Source: Streptomyces sp. col6
Lineage (GTDB): Bacteria; Actinomycetota; Actinomycetes; Streptomycetales; Streptomycetaceae
DNA: 64,000 nt
Direction: 5' to 3'
NCBI RefSeq assembly: GCF_008042035.1
Contig: NZ_RDBL01000006.1
Coordinates: forward strand, 135,191 to 199,190
Made by a program: the position numbers and the translations under genes. Shown one piece after another: positions 17,241 through 24,942 of this stretch (within the stretch, counting starts at the first letter, position 1; each line of letters starts with the position of its first letter). A model generated the notes under the pieces. The model had not been told where the DNA came from. It was given only the letters and a program-made list of their open reading frames with translations, and ran no database searches.

Positions 17241-18452
17241 TTGTCGGCGACTAATGCTTACTCCGTTGTGGATCTTTTCTCCGGAGGCGGGGGTATGAGC
17301 TACGGCTTTCATGCCCATTCGTCCTTCAAGATGTACGGTGCGGCGGACGTGGAGGTCGGAAAGCCTAGTACCGGTCATGGCGCGATCGGCTGCAATGCCA
17401 CCTATGAAGCGAATATCGGTATCAAGCCGATGGCGGTGGACCTTGCCGCTGTCGAAGCAGATGAACTTGCGGCACTTATTTCTCCATCAGGCGAGGTGGA
17501 CGTCCTCCTGGCGTGTCCTCCATGCACCGGGTTTTCTCGCGCTGTGTCGAAGAACTGGGCACAGGACGACCCGAGAAATTCGCTCGTAGCAAGAGTGGCG
17601 GACCACGTGTCGGTCATGCGGCCAAAGGTTCTCCTCATGGAGAACGTTCCGCAGCTACTCACAGGGAATTTCCGGCACCATTTCCAGGCGTTGAAGAGTT
17701 CGCTTGAGGGAATGGGTTACACGGTTCGGGCATCATCGCATGTTCTGACGAAATTTGGATTGCCTCAGCAGCGCGATCGCGCTCTGGTAGTCGCGACAGC
17801 TCCCGGCCTTCCTATTTATACGCTCGAAGATATCTGGCGAGGATATTCAGTGCGTGAGCAAGCGCTAACAGTCCGGCGTGCCATCGGCCACCTGCCGGCC
17901 GTACGCTCTGGAGAGCAGCATCACCACGACGAGAATCACACCAGTAGCGCGCTTGCAGGTGATTCTTTGGCCCGCATTGCAGCCATTCCTCATGATGGTG
18001 GTAGCTGGGCCGATCTTCTGCGCACACCGGAGACGGAGAAGTATCTGATTCCGTCCATGAGGAAAGCTGTTGAAGCCGGACGCCTAAATGCATACTGTGA
18101 TGTATACGGCCGTATGTATTGGGACCGCCCTGCCCCTACCATCAAACGTGAGTGCTCACATGTTGGCAATGGTCGTTACGCGCACCCCGAACAAGATCGA
18201 CAGTGCACGGTTCGCGAATTGGCGATTCTGAATGGATTTCCCGAGGGTTACAGGTTCATCGGTCAAAGTCGTAAGAACCTGTACCGTCAAATTGGTGATG
18301 CGGTCCCTCCGCTGATTTCCTTTCAGTTGGCTCACGTAGCCTCCTGGATTCTCGAAGGAGAAGCACCGGAACTCAAAACAGCAGTTCTTCCTGGTTCGAC
18401 CCTTCGGGCTGATGACCTCGTTGTGGAGGAAGCTCAGCTTGTTCTGGCTTAA
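17241..18452 (+). CDS. DNA (cytosine-5-)-methyltransferase
   Basis: 403-residue m5C methyltransferase, presumably protecting the host from the adjacent nuclease. Family motifs in order: I, VVDLFSGGGGMSYGF (9-23); IV, LLACPPCTGFS with catalytic Cys95; VI, MENVPQLL (Glu134); VIII, LPQQRDRALVVA; the variable target-recognition region (about 200-300); IX, TVRELAILNGFPEGYRF; and X, RQIGDAVPP. The start is TTG at 17241 behind AAGGGGAG. Base composition is clearly lower in GC than neighbours, consistent with acquisition. Its last 80 bp overlap the convergent endonuclease gene. The recognition sequence cannot be deduced. Confidence 0.95.
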   Translation: MSATNAYSVVDLFSGGGGMSYGFHAHSSFKMYGAADVEVGKPSTGHGAIGCNATYEANIGIKPMAVDLAAVEADELAALISPSGEVDVLLACPPCTGFSRAVSKNWAQDDPRNSLVARVADHVSVMRPKVLLMENVPQLLTGNFRHHFQALKSSLEGMGYTVRASSHVLTKFGLPQQRDRALVVATAPGLPIYTLEDIWRGYSVREQALTVRRAIGHLPAVRSGEQHHHDENHTSSALAGDSLARIAAIPHDGGSWADLLRTPETEKYLIPSMRKAVEAGRLNAYCDVYGRMYWDRPAPTIKRECSHVGNGRYAHPEQDRQCTVRELAILNGFPEGYRFIGQSRKNLYRQIGDAVPPLISFQLAHVASWILEGEAPELKTAVLPGSTLRADDLVVEEAQLVLA

Positions 18453-19260
18453 TCAATTCGGCAACATTTGGTGGCGTCGAAGCGGGCAAAGTCCAGTAGC
18501 CGTGATGAATGCATTCCTCTAGTGCATGCCAGATGCGAACCTTTTCGACACTTGTGTCGAGCAGCATGCGGAATAGTCTATTTGGGGTCCCGGTGATCGG
18601 GTAGTCGGCCCCGAAGCTCTTTGCCTGCTTTCCGCCCCGGATTCTCTTCGAGAAAATCTCTGTACGAGTTTCATTCTGCAGTGCCGAATAGAGCTTATTC
18701 CATGGAATCTCTTCAATGCTGTAGGTGATCATGTCGCCTGCCTTCAGGGCGCGCAGCACGACAATTCTGTCGTAGTCCAGCAGGCGAGGCGTCACCCTCT
18801 CGCGAATGTTTCGGGCGCAATCTTCTGCCGTAGGACTGTCCCTGATCCAAAGGGCTTCGGTTAGCTTCTCAACCTTGACCATTCTCCGGCTCATGGAGTC
18901 ACCCGACTCCGTCTTGAGTGACCATCGCTGGCCAGCACCTTCGACGTCGAATTTAGCCTGTTTTTGGTTAGGGTTCAGCCGGGCTTCTGGGGCGCCGGAT
19001 GCGATCAGGCACTGCTTGAATACATACTCGAAATTCTCTTTATTCAAAGCTCGCTCATGCAAGGCGTGATGAACCACAAGGAAGAGGGACATTTCGTCAC
19101 GAAAGGCTTCAGTGACGAGATCCGTAGCATCTCCGGGGCGAAATTCAATTTTCCGATGCATATTCCGCACAACGGACTCGATGGCAGCAAGCTGGCGATT
19201 CTCCAGGCCATCCAAACCTGCAACGATGCGGTCTTTGATACTCCCGGGGTCAACGTCCAT
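18373..19260 (-). CDS. Probable type II restriction endonuclease partner of the m5C methyltransferase
   Basis: 295-residue soluble protein of no family I can name. The evidence for a nuclease is its place, convergent with and 3'-overlapping a solitary m5C methyltransferase inside an island, and a segment (residues 100-122) in which FDVEG (Asp105) is followed by WSLKTES (Lys116), resembling an active-site pattern of the PD-(D/E)xK fold with Ser in place of the second acid. An N-terminal helical part and a Lys/Arg-rich segment (RIRGGKQAK, about 207-215) fit DNA binding. The ATG at 19260 (MDVDPGSIKD) is chosen; upstream frame looks non-coding and there is no clear ribosome-binding site. Other possibilities are an unrelated defence or regulatory protein. 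Confidence 0.65.
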   Translation of the reverse strand: MDVDPGSIKDRIVAGLDGLENRQLAAIESVVRNMHRKIEFRPGDATDLVTEAFRDEMSLFLVVHHALHERALNKENFEYVFKQCLIASGAPEARLNPNQKQAKFDVEGAGQRWSLKTESGDSMSRRMVKVEKLTEALWIRDSPTAEDCARNIRERVTPRLLDYDRIVVLRALKAGDMITYSIEEIPWNKLYSALQNETRTEIFSKRIRGGKQAKSFGADYPITGTPNRLFRMLLDTSVEKVRIWHALEECIHHGYWTLPASTPPNVAELIKPEQAELPPQRGHQPEGSNQEELLF

Positions 19261-19429
19261 GAAGTGATCGTAGTGGCCGACGCGTGAAGGCTCTGCCGGG
19301 TCTGACCCACCGCTCAGCCCCGCGACGCTGACCACGCTCCGGCCGGCACTCGCGAACGGTGCCCCGTCCATCCCGGTACCGGAGCGCCCCCGCCGGAGGC
19401 ATCGTCTTGAAGCCGCAGGCTTGTCCTGC

Positions 19430-19916
19430 CGACCGGTGCCTGTACTGGGGGCTTGCGGACGCTCACCTGGGACCACGTCTTCCTCAAGGGGAGGCCGGAC
19501 GCGGACCCGTCGCGGCCTCCGCACATCGCGGTCTGGCGTTCGGTTCGGCGCGGTGGGGACACAAAGAGAAGTCCCGGCGCGCGCTCGCTTTGCCGGCGCG
19601 GTGCATCGGCGCTCTCTGGTAGCAGTTCGAGGATCAGGGCTGGGACCGTCTGGCGGCCGGCGACAGGTGGGAGGAACGCGAGCTCGTCTTCTCCTCGGCC
19701 GTGGGCAAGCCGGCCTGGAACAGCTTCGTGTCCCTGCTGTCCGACCGCGGTGTCCCGCTGGAAGTGATCTCCCGGCTCGTCGGGCACTCCTGGACGGCCG
19801 TGACCGAGGAGGTCTGCCGGCAGTAGATCCGGCCCGTGATCCAGACCGGCCATGTGGTTATGGACGGGATCTTCGGTGCTGTTCCGCAGCGGCCGTACAC
19901 ACGCGGGAACCAGTAG
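19430..19916 (+). pseudogene. Decayed tyrosine recombinase (integrase) C-terminal half
   Basis: Reading from 19450, one frame gives LRTLTWDHVFLKGRPDADP and PPHIAVWRSVRRGGDTK, typical of actinobacterial element integrases. A frameshift near 19565 moves to the frame giving KSRRALALPARC, a TAG at 19620, then DRLAAGDRWEERELVF, SFVSLLSDRGVPLEVI and RLVGHSWTAVTEEV. A second TAG at 19824 precedes IRPVIQTGHVVMDGIF. The stretch with the second catalytic Arg (ELRHS in relatives) is deleted, and the nucleophile Tyr of EVYRH is Cys here (EVCRQ). The N-terminal half is absent. It cannot be active; its position beside the right repeat is normal for an integrase. Confidence 0.8.
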
Positions 19917-19940
19917 TCACGCGGATGGACACGCACAAAA

Positions 19941-19982
19941 CAGGTCAGCCAGGCTACTCACGTGAGTAGCCTGGCTGACCTG
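19941..19982. terminator. Palindromic terminator downstream of tRNA-Pro
   Basis: Perfect 42-bp palindrome (arms 19941-19960 and 19963-19982, centre cg). It lies just beyond the 3' end of tRNA-Pro, reading on the minus strand, and also ends transcription arriving through the integrase remnant. It replaces the chromosomal terminator now stranded at 16270-16309. Confidence 0.8.
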
Positions 19983-20035
19983 GTGTTTCTCTGTCGGGGT
20001 GGCGGGATTTGAACCCACGACCTCTTCGTCCCGAA
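19980..20035. repeat. Right attachment-site repeat, within tRNA-Pro
   Basis: Copy of 16310-16365 (53 of 56 bases identical). Here it forms the 3' half of the intact tRNA-Pro gene, so integration restored a functional tRNA. Confidence 0.85.
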
Positions 20036-20067
20036 CGAAGCGCGCTGCCAAGCTGCGCTACACCCCG
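19994..20067 (-). tRNA. tRNA-Pro (anticodon CGG)
   Basis: 74-nt cloverleaf on the minus strand. The acceptor stem CGGGGTG pairs with CACCCCG, discriminator A. The anticodon arm CTTCG-TTCGGGA-CGAAG has CGG at positions 34-36. The T-arm loop is GTTCAAATC. CCA is not encoded. The gene is the integration site of the island on its 3' side. Confidence 0.95.
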
Positions 20068-20162
20068 ATCGCCGCCGGTCTCCCGGCGACATCGACAACT
20101 CTAGCCCACCGGCGCCCGGAGACGAAATCCGGTTTTTGTCGTGATCGGCCGGGGTGGCCGGG

Positions 20163-21104
20163 TCAGACGTCCCGGGGCGTGAGGGTGAGCAGGGTCGCCT
20201 CCGGGGGGCACGCGACGCGGACCGGGGCGTAGCGGCTCGTGCCGCAGCCGGCCGAGACGTGGAGGTAGGCGCGGTTGCCGCCGGAGGAGTGGGTGGACAG
20301 GCCCTTGACGCGGTCCGTGTCCAGGTCGCAGTTGGTGACCAGGGCGCCGTAGAAGGGGATGCAGACCTGGCCGCCGTGGGTGTGACCGGCGAGGATCAGG
20401 GGGTAACCGTCCGTGACGAACGCGTCGAGGGAGCGCAGGTACGGGGCGTGGACCACGCCGATCGAGAGGTCGGCGCCGGTCTCGGGGCCGCCCGCCACCT
20501 CGGCGTAGCGGTCACGCTTGATGTGCGGGTCGTCCAGGCCGGTGAAGGCCAGCTCCAGGCCGTCGAGCTTGAGGCGGCCGCGGGTGTTGGACAGGTTGAG
20601 CCAGCCCGCAGCGTCGAAGCCGTCGCGCATCGGCTCCCACGGGTTGTGGACGACGCCGGTCGCCGGGGCGTTGCCGTTGAGGCCGTGCTTGCCCGACGCC
20701 TTCTCGAAGAGGTAGCGGACCGGGTTGCGCAGCTTGGGGCCGTAGTAGTCGTTGGAGCCGAACACATAGACGCCCGGGAGCTCCATCAGCGGGCCGAGCG
20801 CGTCCAGCAGCTCCGGCACGGCCTCCGGGTCGGAGAGGTTGTCGCCGGTGTTCACGACGAAGTCGGGGCGCAGGCCGGCCAGCGACTGGAGCCAGGCGCG
20901 CTTCTTGCGCTGCCCGCTGACCATGTGCACGTCGGAGATCTGCAGGACGCGCAACGGGCGCGCTCCTCGGGGGAGCACCGGGACCGTGACCCTGCGCAGA
21001 CGGAACGAGCGGACCTCGAAGCCCGCCGCGTAGGCGAGACCGGCGGCGCCGGCCGCGGCGGTGACCGCCGTGATTTTCAGGGGTACTCCGTAGCGTGCGC
21101 GCAT
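20163..21104 (-). CDS. Membrane-anchored metallophosphoesterase
   Basis: 313 residues. One N-terminal hydrophobic helix (ITAVTAAAGAAGLAYAAGF) anchors a calcineurin-like phosphoesterase domain. Metal-ligand motifs are QISDVHM, VNTGDN, VFGSNDYYG (GNHD-equivalent) and LAGHTHGGQ. The ATG at 21104 (MRARYGVPLK) is chosen over the longer open frame. It is the counterpart of the gene next to ponA2 in mycobacteria (Rv3683, from memory). Substrate unknown. Divergent from the YqeY gene, 79 bp apart. Confidence 0.92.
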   Translation of the reverse strand: MRARYGVPLKITAVTAAAGAAGLAYAAGFEVRSFRLRRVTVPVLPRGARPLRVLQISDVHMVSGQRKKRAWLQSLAGLRPDFVVNTGDNLSDPEAVPELLDALGPLMELPGVYVFGSNDYYGPKLRNPVRYLFEKASGKHGLNGNAPATGVVHNPWEPMRDGFDAAGWLNLSNTRGRLKLDGLELAFTGLDDPHIKRDRYAEVAGGPETGADLSIGVVHAPYLRSLDAFVTDGYPLILAGHTHGGQVCIPFYGALVTNCDLDTDRVKGLSTHSSGGNRAYLHVSAGCGTSRYAPVRVACPPEATLLTLTPRDV

Positions 21105-21183
21105 GCGCCCATCGTCGCAGACGTCGTGCGCGCACAGGAAAACAGGCGGGCGCCGGGCGCCCCGCACCTGCCACAATCACCCC

Positions 21184-21648
21184 ATGACCACGCTCAAGTC
21201 CAAGCTCAAGGAAGACCTCACCACGGCCATGAAGGCGCGCGACGAGCTGACCTCGTCCACGCTCCGGCTGACGCTCACCGCGATCACCAAGGAGGAGGTC
21301 GGCGGCAAGACCGCCCGCGAACTCTCCGACGACGAGGTGCAGAAGGTGATCGCCAAGGAGGCCAAGAAGCGCCGTGAGGCCGCCGACGCCTTCGCCAAGG
21401 GCGGCCGGACCGAGCAGGCCGAGCGGGAGAAGAAGGAGGGCGCGATCCTCGACGCGTACCTCCCGCAGCAGCTGAGCGACGAGGAGCTGACCGCGATCGT
21501 GGCCTCCGCCGTCGACGAGGCGAAGGCCGCCGGGGCCGACGGGCCGCGCGCGATGGGTGCCGTCATGAAGATCGTCAACCCGAAGGTCGCGGGTCGCGCC
21601 GACGGGGGCCGGGTGGCCGCCACCGTGAAGAAGCTCCTCGCGGGCTGA
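21184..21648 (+). CDS. GatB/YqeY domain protein
   Basis: 154-residue protein related to the C-terminal tail of GatB (amidotransferase subunit) but free-standing. Characteristic helices are MTTLKSKLKEDLTTAMKARD, LRLTLTAITKEEV and KEAKKRREAADAFAKGGR, then LDAYLPQQLSDEELTAIV and MGAVMKIVNPKVAGRADGG. The GatB-like tail suggests tRNA or aminoacyl-tRNA binding; function is not established. The start is ATG at 21184. It converges on the PBP gene across a strong terminator. Confidence 0.93.
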   Translation: MTTLKSKLKEDLTTAMKARDELTSSTLRLTLTAITKEEVGGKTARELSDDEVQKVIAKEAKKRREAADAFAKGGRTEQAEREKKEGAILDAYLPQQLSDEELTAIVASAVDEAKAAGADGPRAMGAVMKIVNPKVAGRADGGRVAATVKKLLAG

Positions 21649-21732
21649 GGCCGGGCGCCGGGCCTGTCGGGGTCCGGCCGGTCCGAGCCCGTGCCGGCAC
21701 GATCCGGCCGGGCCCGGCAGCCACCTCCATAC

Positions 21733-21778
21733 ACGAGGGCGGGGCGCCCCCGATCACTCGGGAGCGCCCCGCCCTCGT
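21733..21778. terminator. Bidirectional terminator hairpin
   Basis: 15-bp perfect arms (21733-21747 and 21764-21778) with a further short internal stem, between the convergent YqeY and PBP genes. Confidence 0.85.
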
Positions 21779-21793
21779 ACGTGCGGTGACCGC

Positions 21794-24037
21794 TCAGGGG
21801 CCGTTCGTGCCGCCGTCCTGGCCGCGGCCGTGGCCGCCGTTGTTCCCGCCGAGGATGTCCGGCGGGATGCTGATGCCGGGGAACGGGTTGTTGTCGCCGC
21901 CGGGCTTCTCGTCGTCGTCGCCCGGCTTCTTCTTGTCCCGGCCCTTGTCCTTGTCCTCCTTCGGCTTCGCCCGCGGTACGTCGACCGGGTTGAAGGCCGG
22001 AGTCTCGGAGGAGCTGAGGGAGCCGGTCATCGCGGTGCGCCAGATGGGACCGGGGAGGCAGCCACCGCAGACCTTGTCGTAGTACTGGCCGCCGATGTTG
22101 ATGTTGCTCATCGGGATCTGCTTGGCGCCGTCGCTGCCGACCCACACCGCCGTCGACAGGTTCGGCGTGTAGCCGACGAACCAGGCGTTGATGCGCTCGT
22201 CGGTCGTACCGGTCTTGCCCGCGTTGTCACGGTCGCTGAGGCCGGCCTGTGTACCGGTGCCGTCCTCGACGACGCCCTTGAGCATCTGGTTTATGGTGTC
22301 GGCCGTGTGCTCGCTCATGGCGCGGCTGCACTTCGACTTCGGTACGTCGATCGGCTTGCCGTCCGGCTTGGTGACCCCGAGGATCGCGACCGGGGTGCAG
22401 TAGGAGCCGCGGTTGGCGAAGGTCGCGTACACCGAGGCCATGGCCAGCGGGGTCGATTCCTGACCGCCCAGCGTGGTGGAGGCGACCGCCTGCAGCGGCT
22501 TGTTGTTTCCGCGGATGTAGCCGATCTTCTCGGCCATCGACAGCGTCTCGCAGAGGCCGGCCTTCTGCTCCAGCTTCGCGAAGTACGTGTTGATCGACTT
22601 GCCCAGCGCGCTGGTCATGTCGAACATGCCCTTCTCCGTCTCCAGCTCGTTCGACACCTCCCACGGCCTGTTGTCCGCCGGCTGGTTCTCGCAGGTGCGG
22701 AAGCTTTCGCCCGGCAGCGTGATCTTGTGGTCCGTGGTGAAGCTCTGCGCCGGGCTGATGCCCTTCTCGAGCGCCGCGGCGGCGGTGATCGGCTTGAAGG
22801 TCGAGCCGACCTGGAAGCCCGCGTAGCTGCCGCCCATCGCGTGGTCCACGGAGAGGTTCAGCATGGTCTGGTGCTTGGAGCCGTCGAGACCGTACGGGCG
22901 GGACTGGGCCATGGCCAGGATCCGGCCGGTGCCGGGCTGGACCTGGACGACCGCGTCCGCGACCTTGTCGTCCTTGTTGACCCGGGAGGTGGCCGCCTCG
23001 TTGGACGCGGCCTGCGACCGCGGGTCCAGGGTCGTCTTTATGGTCAGTCCGCCGGTCGCCCAGAGCTTGGCCCGGTCCTTCGAGGTCTTGCCGTAGGCCG
23101 GGTCGCTCATGACGACCTTGTGGACGTAGTCGCAGAAGAAGCCGGCGCCGTTGACGGCGGTGATGCAACCGTTCTGCGGGCGCTTGACCTTCAGCTTGAT
23201 CGGGGTGTTCTTGGCCTTGTCCGCCTGCTCCTGCGAGACCTTGCCGATGTCCGCCATCCGCTGGAGCACGGTGTTGCGGCGCTTGGTCGCTTCCTCCGTG
23301 TCGTTGATGGGGTCATAGCGGCTGGGCGACTGCACGATGCCGGCCAGCAGCGCCGCCTCCTCCAGCTTCAGGTCCTTCGCGGACTTGGAGAAGTAGCGCT
23401 GGGACGCCGCCTCGACGCCGTACGCCTGCTGCCCGAAGAAGGTGATGTTGAGGTAGTTCTCCAGGATCTTCTTCTTGCCGAGCTCTTCCTCGACCTGGAT
23501 CGCGTACTTCAGCTCCTGGACCTTGCGGCCCAGCGTCTGCTGGGTGGCCTCGGCGACCTTGGCCGGGTCGTCGCCGGCCTCCTCGACGAAGACGTTCTTC
23601 ACGTACTGCTGGGTGAGCGTCGAGGCGCCCTCCGCGGTGCCGCCCGCCTGTACGTTGCGGTTCATCGCGCGCAGGATGCCCTTGAGGTCGACCGCGCCGT
23701 GCTCGTAGAAGCGGGCGTCCTCGATCGCGATGATCGCGTTCTGCATGTACGGGGAGATGCTCGTCAGCGGCACCACCGTGCGGTCACGCGAGTAGACCGT
23801 GGCGATCAGGCCACCCTGGTTGTCCAGGATTTTGGTGCGCTGGCTCAGCGGCGGAGTCTTCAGGTTGGCCGGGATCTCGTCGAACCCGTCGACCGTCCCC
23901 TTGGCGGCGAGACCCAGTGCTCCGGCGGCCGGCAGCGCGATGCCCGCCAGCACGACTCCCGAGAGTGCGGCGACACCGAGGAACTTGGCGGCCTGCTGGG
24001 TCGTGGTGAGACCCCCGCCCGAGCGCTTCTTTGGCAT
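21794..24037 (-). CDS. Class A penicillin-binding protein (PonA2-like transglycosylase/transpeptidase)
   Basis: 747 residues, inserted in the membrane by one N-terminal helix (AKFLGVAALSGVVLAGIALPAAGAL). The glycosyltransferase (GT51) domain carries IEDARFYEHGAVD (catalytic Glu), GASTLTQQYVKN and KILENYLN. The transpeptidase domain carries QVGSTFKP (SxxK), KSINTYF (SxN) and DNAGKTGTTDE (KTG). The C-terminus ends in a Lys/Asp- then Gly/Asn/Pro-rich tail. It polymerises and cross-links peptidoglycan. The gene lies beside wblA as ponA2 lies beside whiB4 in mycobacteria, which supports a PonA2-type assignment. No PASTA domain is present. Confidence 0.95.
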   Translation of the reverse strand: MPKKRSGGGLTTTQQAAKFLGVAALSGVVLAGIALPAAGALGLAAKGTVDGFDEIPANLKTPPLSQRTKILDNQGGLIATVYSRDRTVVPLTSISPYMQNAIIAIEDARFYEHGAVDLKGILRAMNRNVQAGGTAEGASTLTQQYVKNVFVEEAGDDPAKVAEATQQTLGRKVQELKYAIQVEEELGKKKILENYLNITFFGQQAYGVEAASQRYFSKSAKDLKLEEAALLAGIVQSPSRYDPINDTEEATKRRNTVLQRMADIGKVSQEQADKAKNTPIKLKVKRPQNGCITAVNGAGFFCDYVHKVVMSDPAYGKTSKDRAKLWATGGLTIKTTLDPRSQAASNEAATSRVNKDDKVADAVVQVQPGTGRILAMAQSRPYGLDGSKHQTMLNLSVDHAMGGSYAGFQVGSTFKPITAAAALEKGISPAQSFTTDHKITLPGESFRTCENQPADNRPWEVSNELETEKGMFDMTSALGKSINTYFAKLEQKAGLCETLSMAEKIGYIRGNNKPLQAVASTTLGGQESTPLAMASVYATFANRGSYCTPVAILGVTKPDGKPIDVPKSKCSRAMSEHTADTINQMLKGVVEDGTGTQAGLSDRDNAGKTGTTDERINAWFVGYTPNLSTAVWVGSDGAKQIPMSNINIGGQYYDKVCGGCLPGPIWRTAMTGSLSSSETPAFNPVDVPRAKPKEDKDKGRDKKKPGDDDEKPGGDNNPFPGISIPPDILGGNNGGHGRGQDGGTNGP

Positions 24038-24555
24038 GGGGGCAGCCTAATCCGTAGATATGAGCGTTCCGTAGGACCGGGTGGGTCTCGGAGCGTTCCC
24101 GTACCGGACCGTGACATTCAGAGCGGCGTGTGCGCCGCGCTTCAGCGGCCCGACCTGGTGGCATGGCAACGCGGGGCGGCTACGTTCCCATTCGCCGGAC
24201 ACACGGATATGCCTTGGCCTAAGCTGCTCCCAACTGTCACAGCAGTCCGGTTCCGTATCAACCCCCGTGCACGATCCGGCCACCCGCGCGGCGCTCCCGA
24301 ATTCGCCCCGTGTGTCACCGAACGTCCGTTGTGGTTCTGGTGGACTGTCCCGATTTTGACGGGATAATCACGCATGTCCTCACCTCACTCCCCTGGGTGA
24401 TCTGCCGCATACGCATAGTCCGTTCGGGCCATTCAAGATTGGGCCCGAAGGGGGTGTTGTGCTGTCGCCACTTTCCGTAACGTCCTCAACTGGCAGCGGT
24501 GAATATGCCGCTGCCGCCGTGGGGGAGCCTCGATTCGGGAGAGGACGGCGCCGGA
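24038..24555. promoter_or_regulatory. Long divergent upstream region of wblA and the PBP gene
   Basis: 518 bp without a supportable gene. A long regulatory region before wblA is expected, since this developmental gene is controlled by several factors in streptomycetes, but I cannot assign binding sites. In-frame ATGs at 24499 and 24505 upstream of the chosen wblA start are possible alternative starts. Confidence 0.4.
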
Positions 24556-24906
24556 ATGGGCTGGGTAACCGACTGGAGTGCGCAGGCAGCCTGCCGCACT
24601 ACTGATCCGGATGAACTGTTCGTACAAGGGGCAGCGCAGAACAGGGCCAAGGCGGTGTGCACCGGATGCCCGGTGCGGACCGAGTGCCTGGCCGACGCGC
24701 TGGACAACCGCGTCGAGTTCGGCGTGTGGGGCGGGATGACCGAGCGGGAGCGCCGCGCGCTGCTGCGCAGACGGCCGACCGTCACGTCCTGGCGCCGGCT
24801 GCTGGAGACAGCGCGCAGCGAGTACGAGCGGTCCTCGGGCATCCTGCCCGTGGCGATCGGGCTGGAGGACGAGGAACTGCACGAGACGTTCGCCGCCGTG
24901 GGCTAG
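24556..24906 (+). CDS. wblA: WhiB-family [4Fe-4S] regulator WblA
   Basis: 116-residue WhiB-like protein. The cluster ligands are Cys13, Cys35, Cys38 and Cys44 (CTGCPVRTEC), followed by the turn GVWGGMTERERR and a basic C-terminal segment LLRRRP. It starts MGWVTDWSAQAACRTTD at the ATG at 24556. Sequence and neighbourhood (class A PBP on one side, two Get3-like ATPases on the other) match S. coelicolor WblA (SCO3579, from memory) and mycobacterial WhiB4. In streptomycetes WblA down-regulates antibiotic production and is needed for orderly aerial development. The C-terminal tail after residue 90 is variable. Confidence 0.96.
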   Translation: MGWVTDWSAQAACRTTDPDELFVQGAAQNRAKAVCTGCPVRTECLADALDNRVEFGVWGGMTERERRALLRRRPTVTSWRRLLETARSEYERSSGILPVAIGLEDEELHETFAAVG

Positions 24907-24942
24907 GACCGGCTGCGCGTACGGCTTACGTGGTACGAGGGG

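Larger units (their letters stand above)
16310..20035. mobile_element. tRNA-Pro integrated restriction-modification island, apparently immobile
   Basis: 3.67-kb element bounded by direct repeats of the tRNA-Pro 3' region. Contents in order: about 870 bp of non-coding or decayed sequence, a cytosine-5 DNA methyltransferase (+), a convergent probable restriction endonuclease (-), and a broken tyrosine integrase (+) ending some 65 bp from the right repeat. The middle genes are visibly less GC-rich than the surroundings and use codons rare in this genome (TTT, ATT, AGA, GTA). There is no replication, transfer or excisionase gene. I infer a remnant of an integrative element kept for its methyltransferase/endonuclease pair. 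Confidence 0.8.

Noticed and set aside
19421..19969. 182-residue open frame across the integrase remnant
   Set aside because: It runs in the wrong frame: residues are Arg/Gly/Pro shadows, while recognisable integrase motifs lie in the two other frames.
20154..21377. 407-residue open frame on the plus strand opposite the metallophosphoesterase
   Set aside because: Antisense shadow of a high-GC gene: no motifs, composition typical of complementary frames, while the minus-strand enzyme has complete catalytic motifs.
21830..24367. 845-residue open frame opposite the PBP gene
   Set aside because: Antisense shadow: Val/Arg/Leu/Asp-rich without domains. The PBP on the other strand has all GT51 and transpeptidase motifs.
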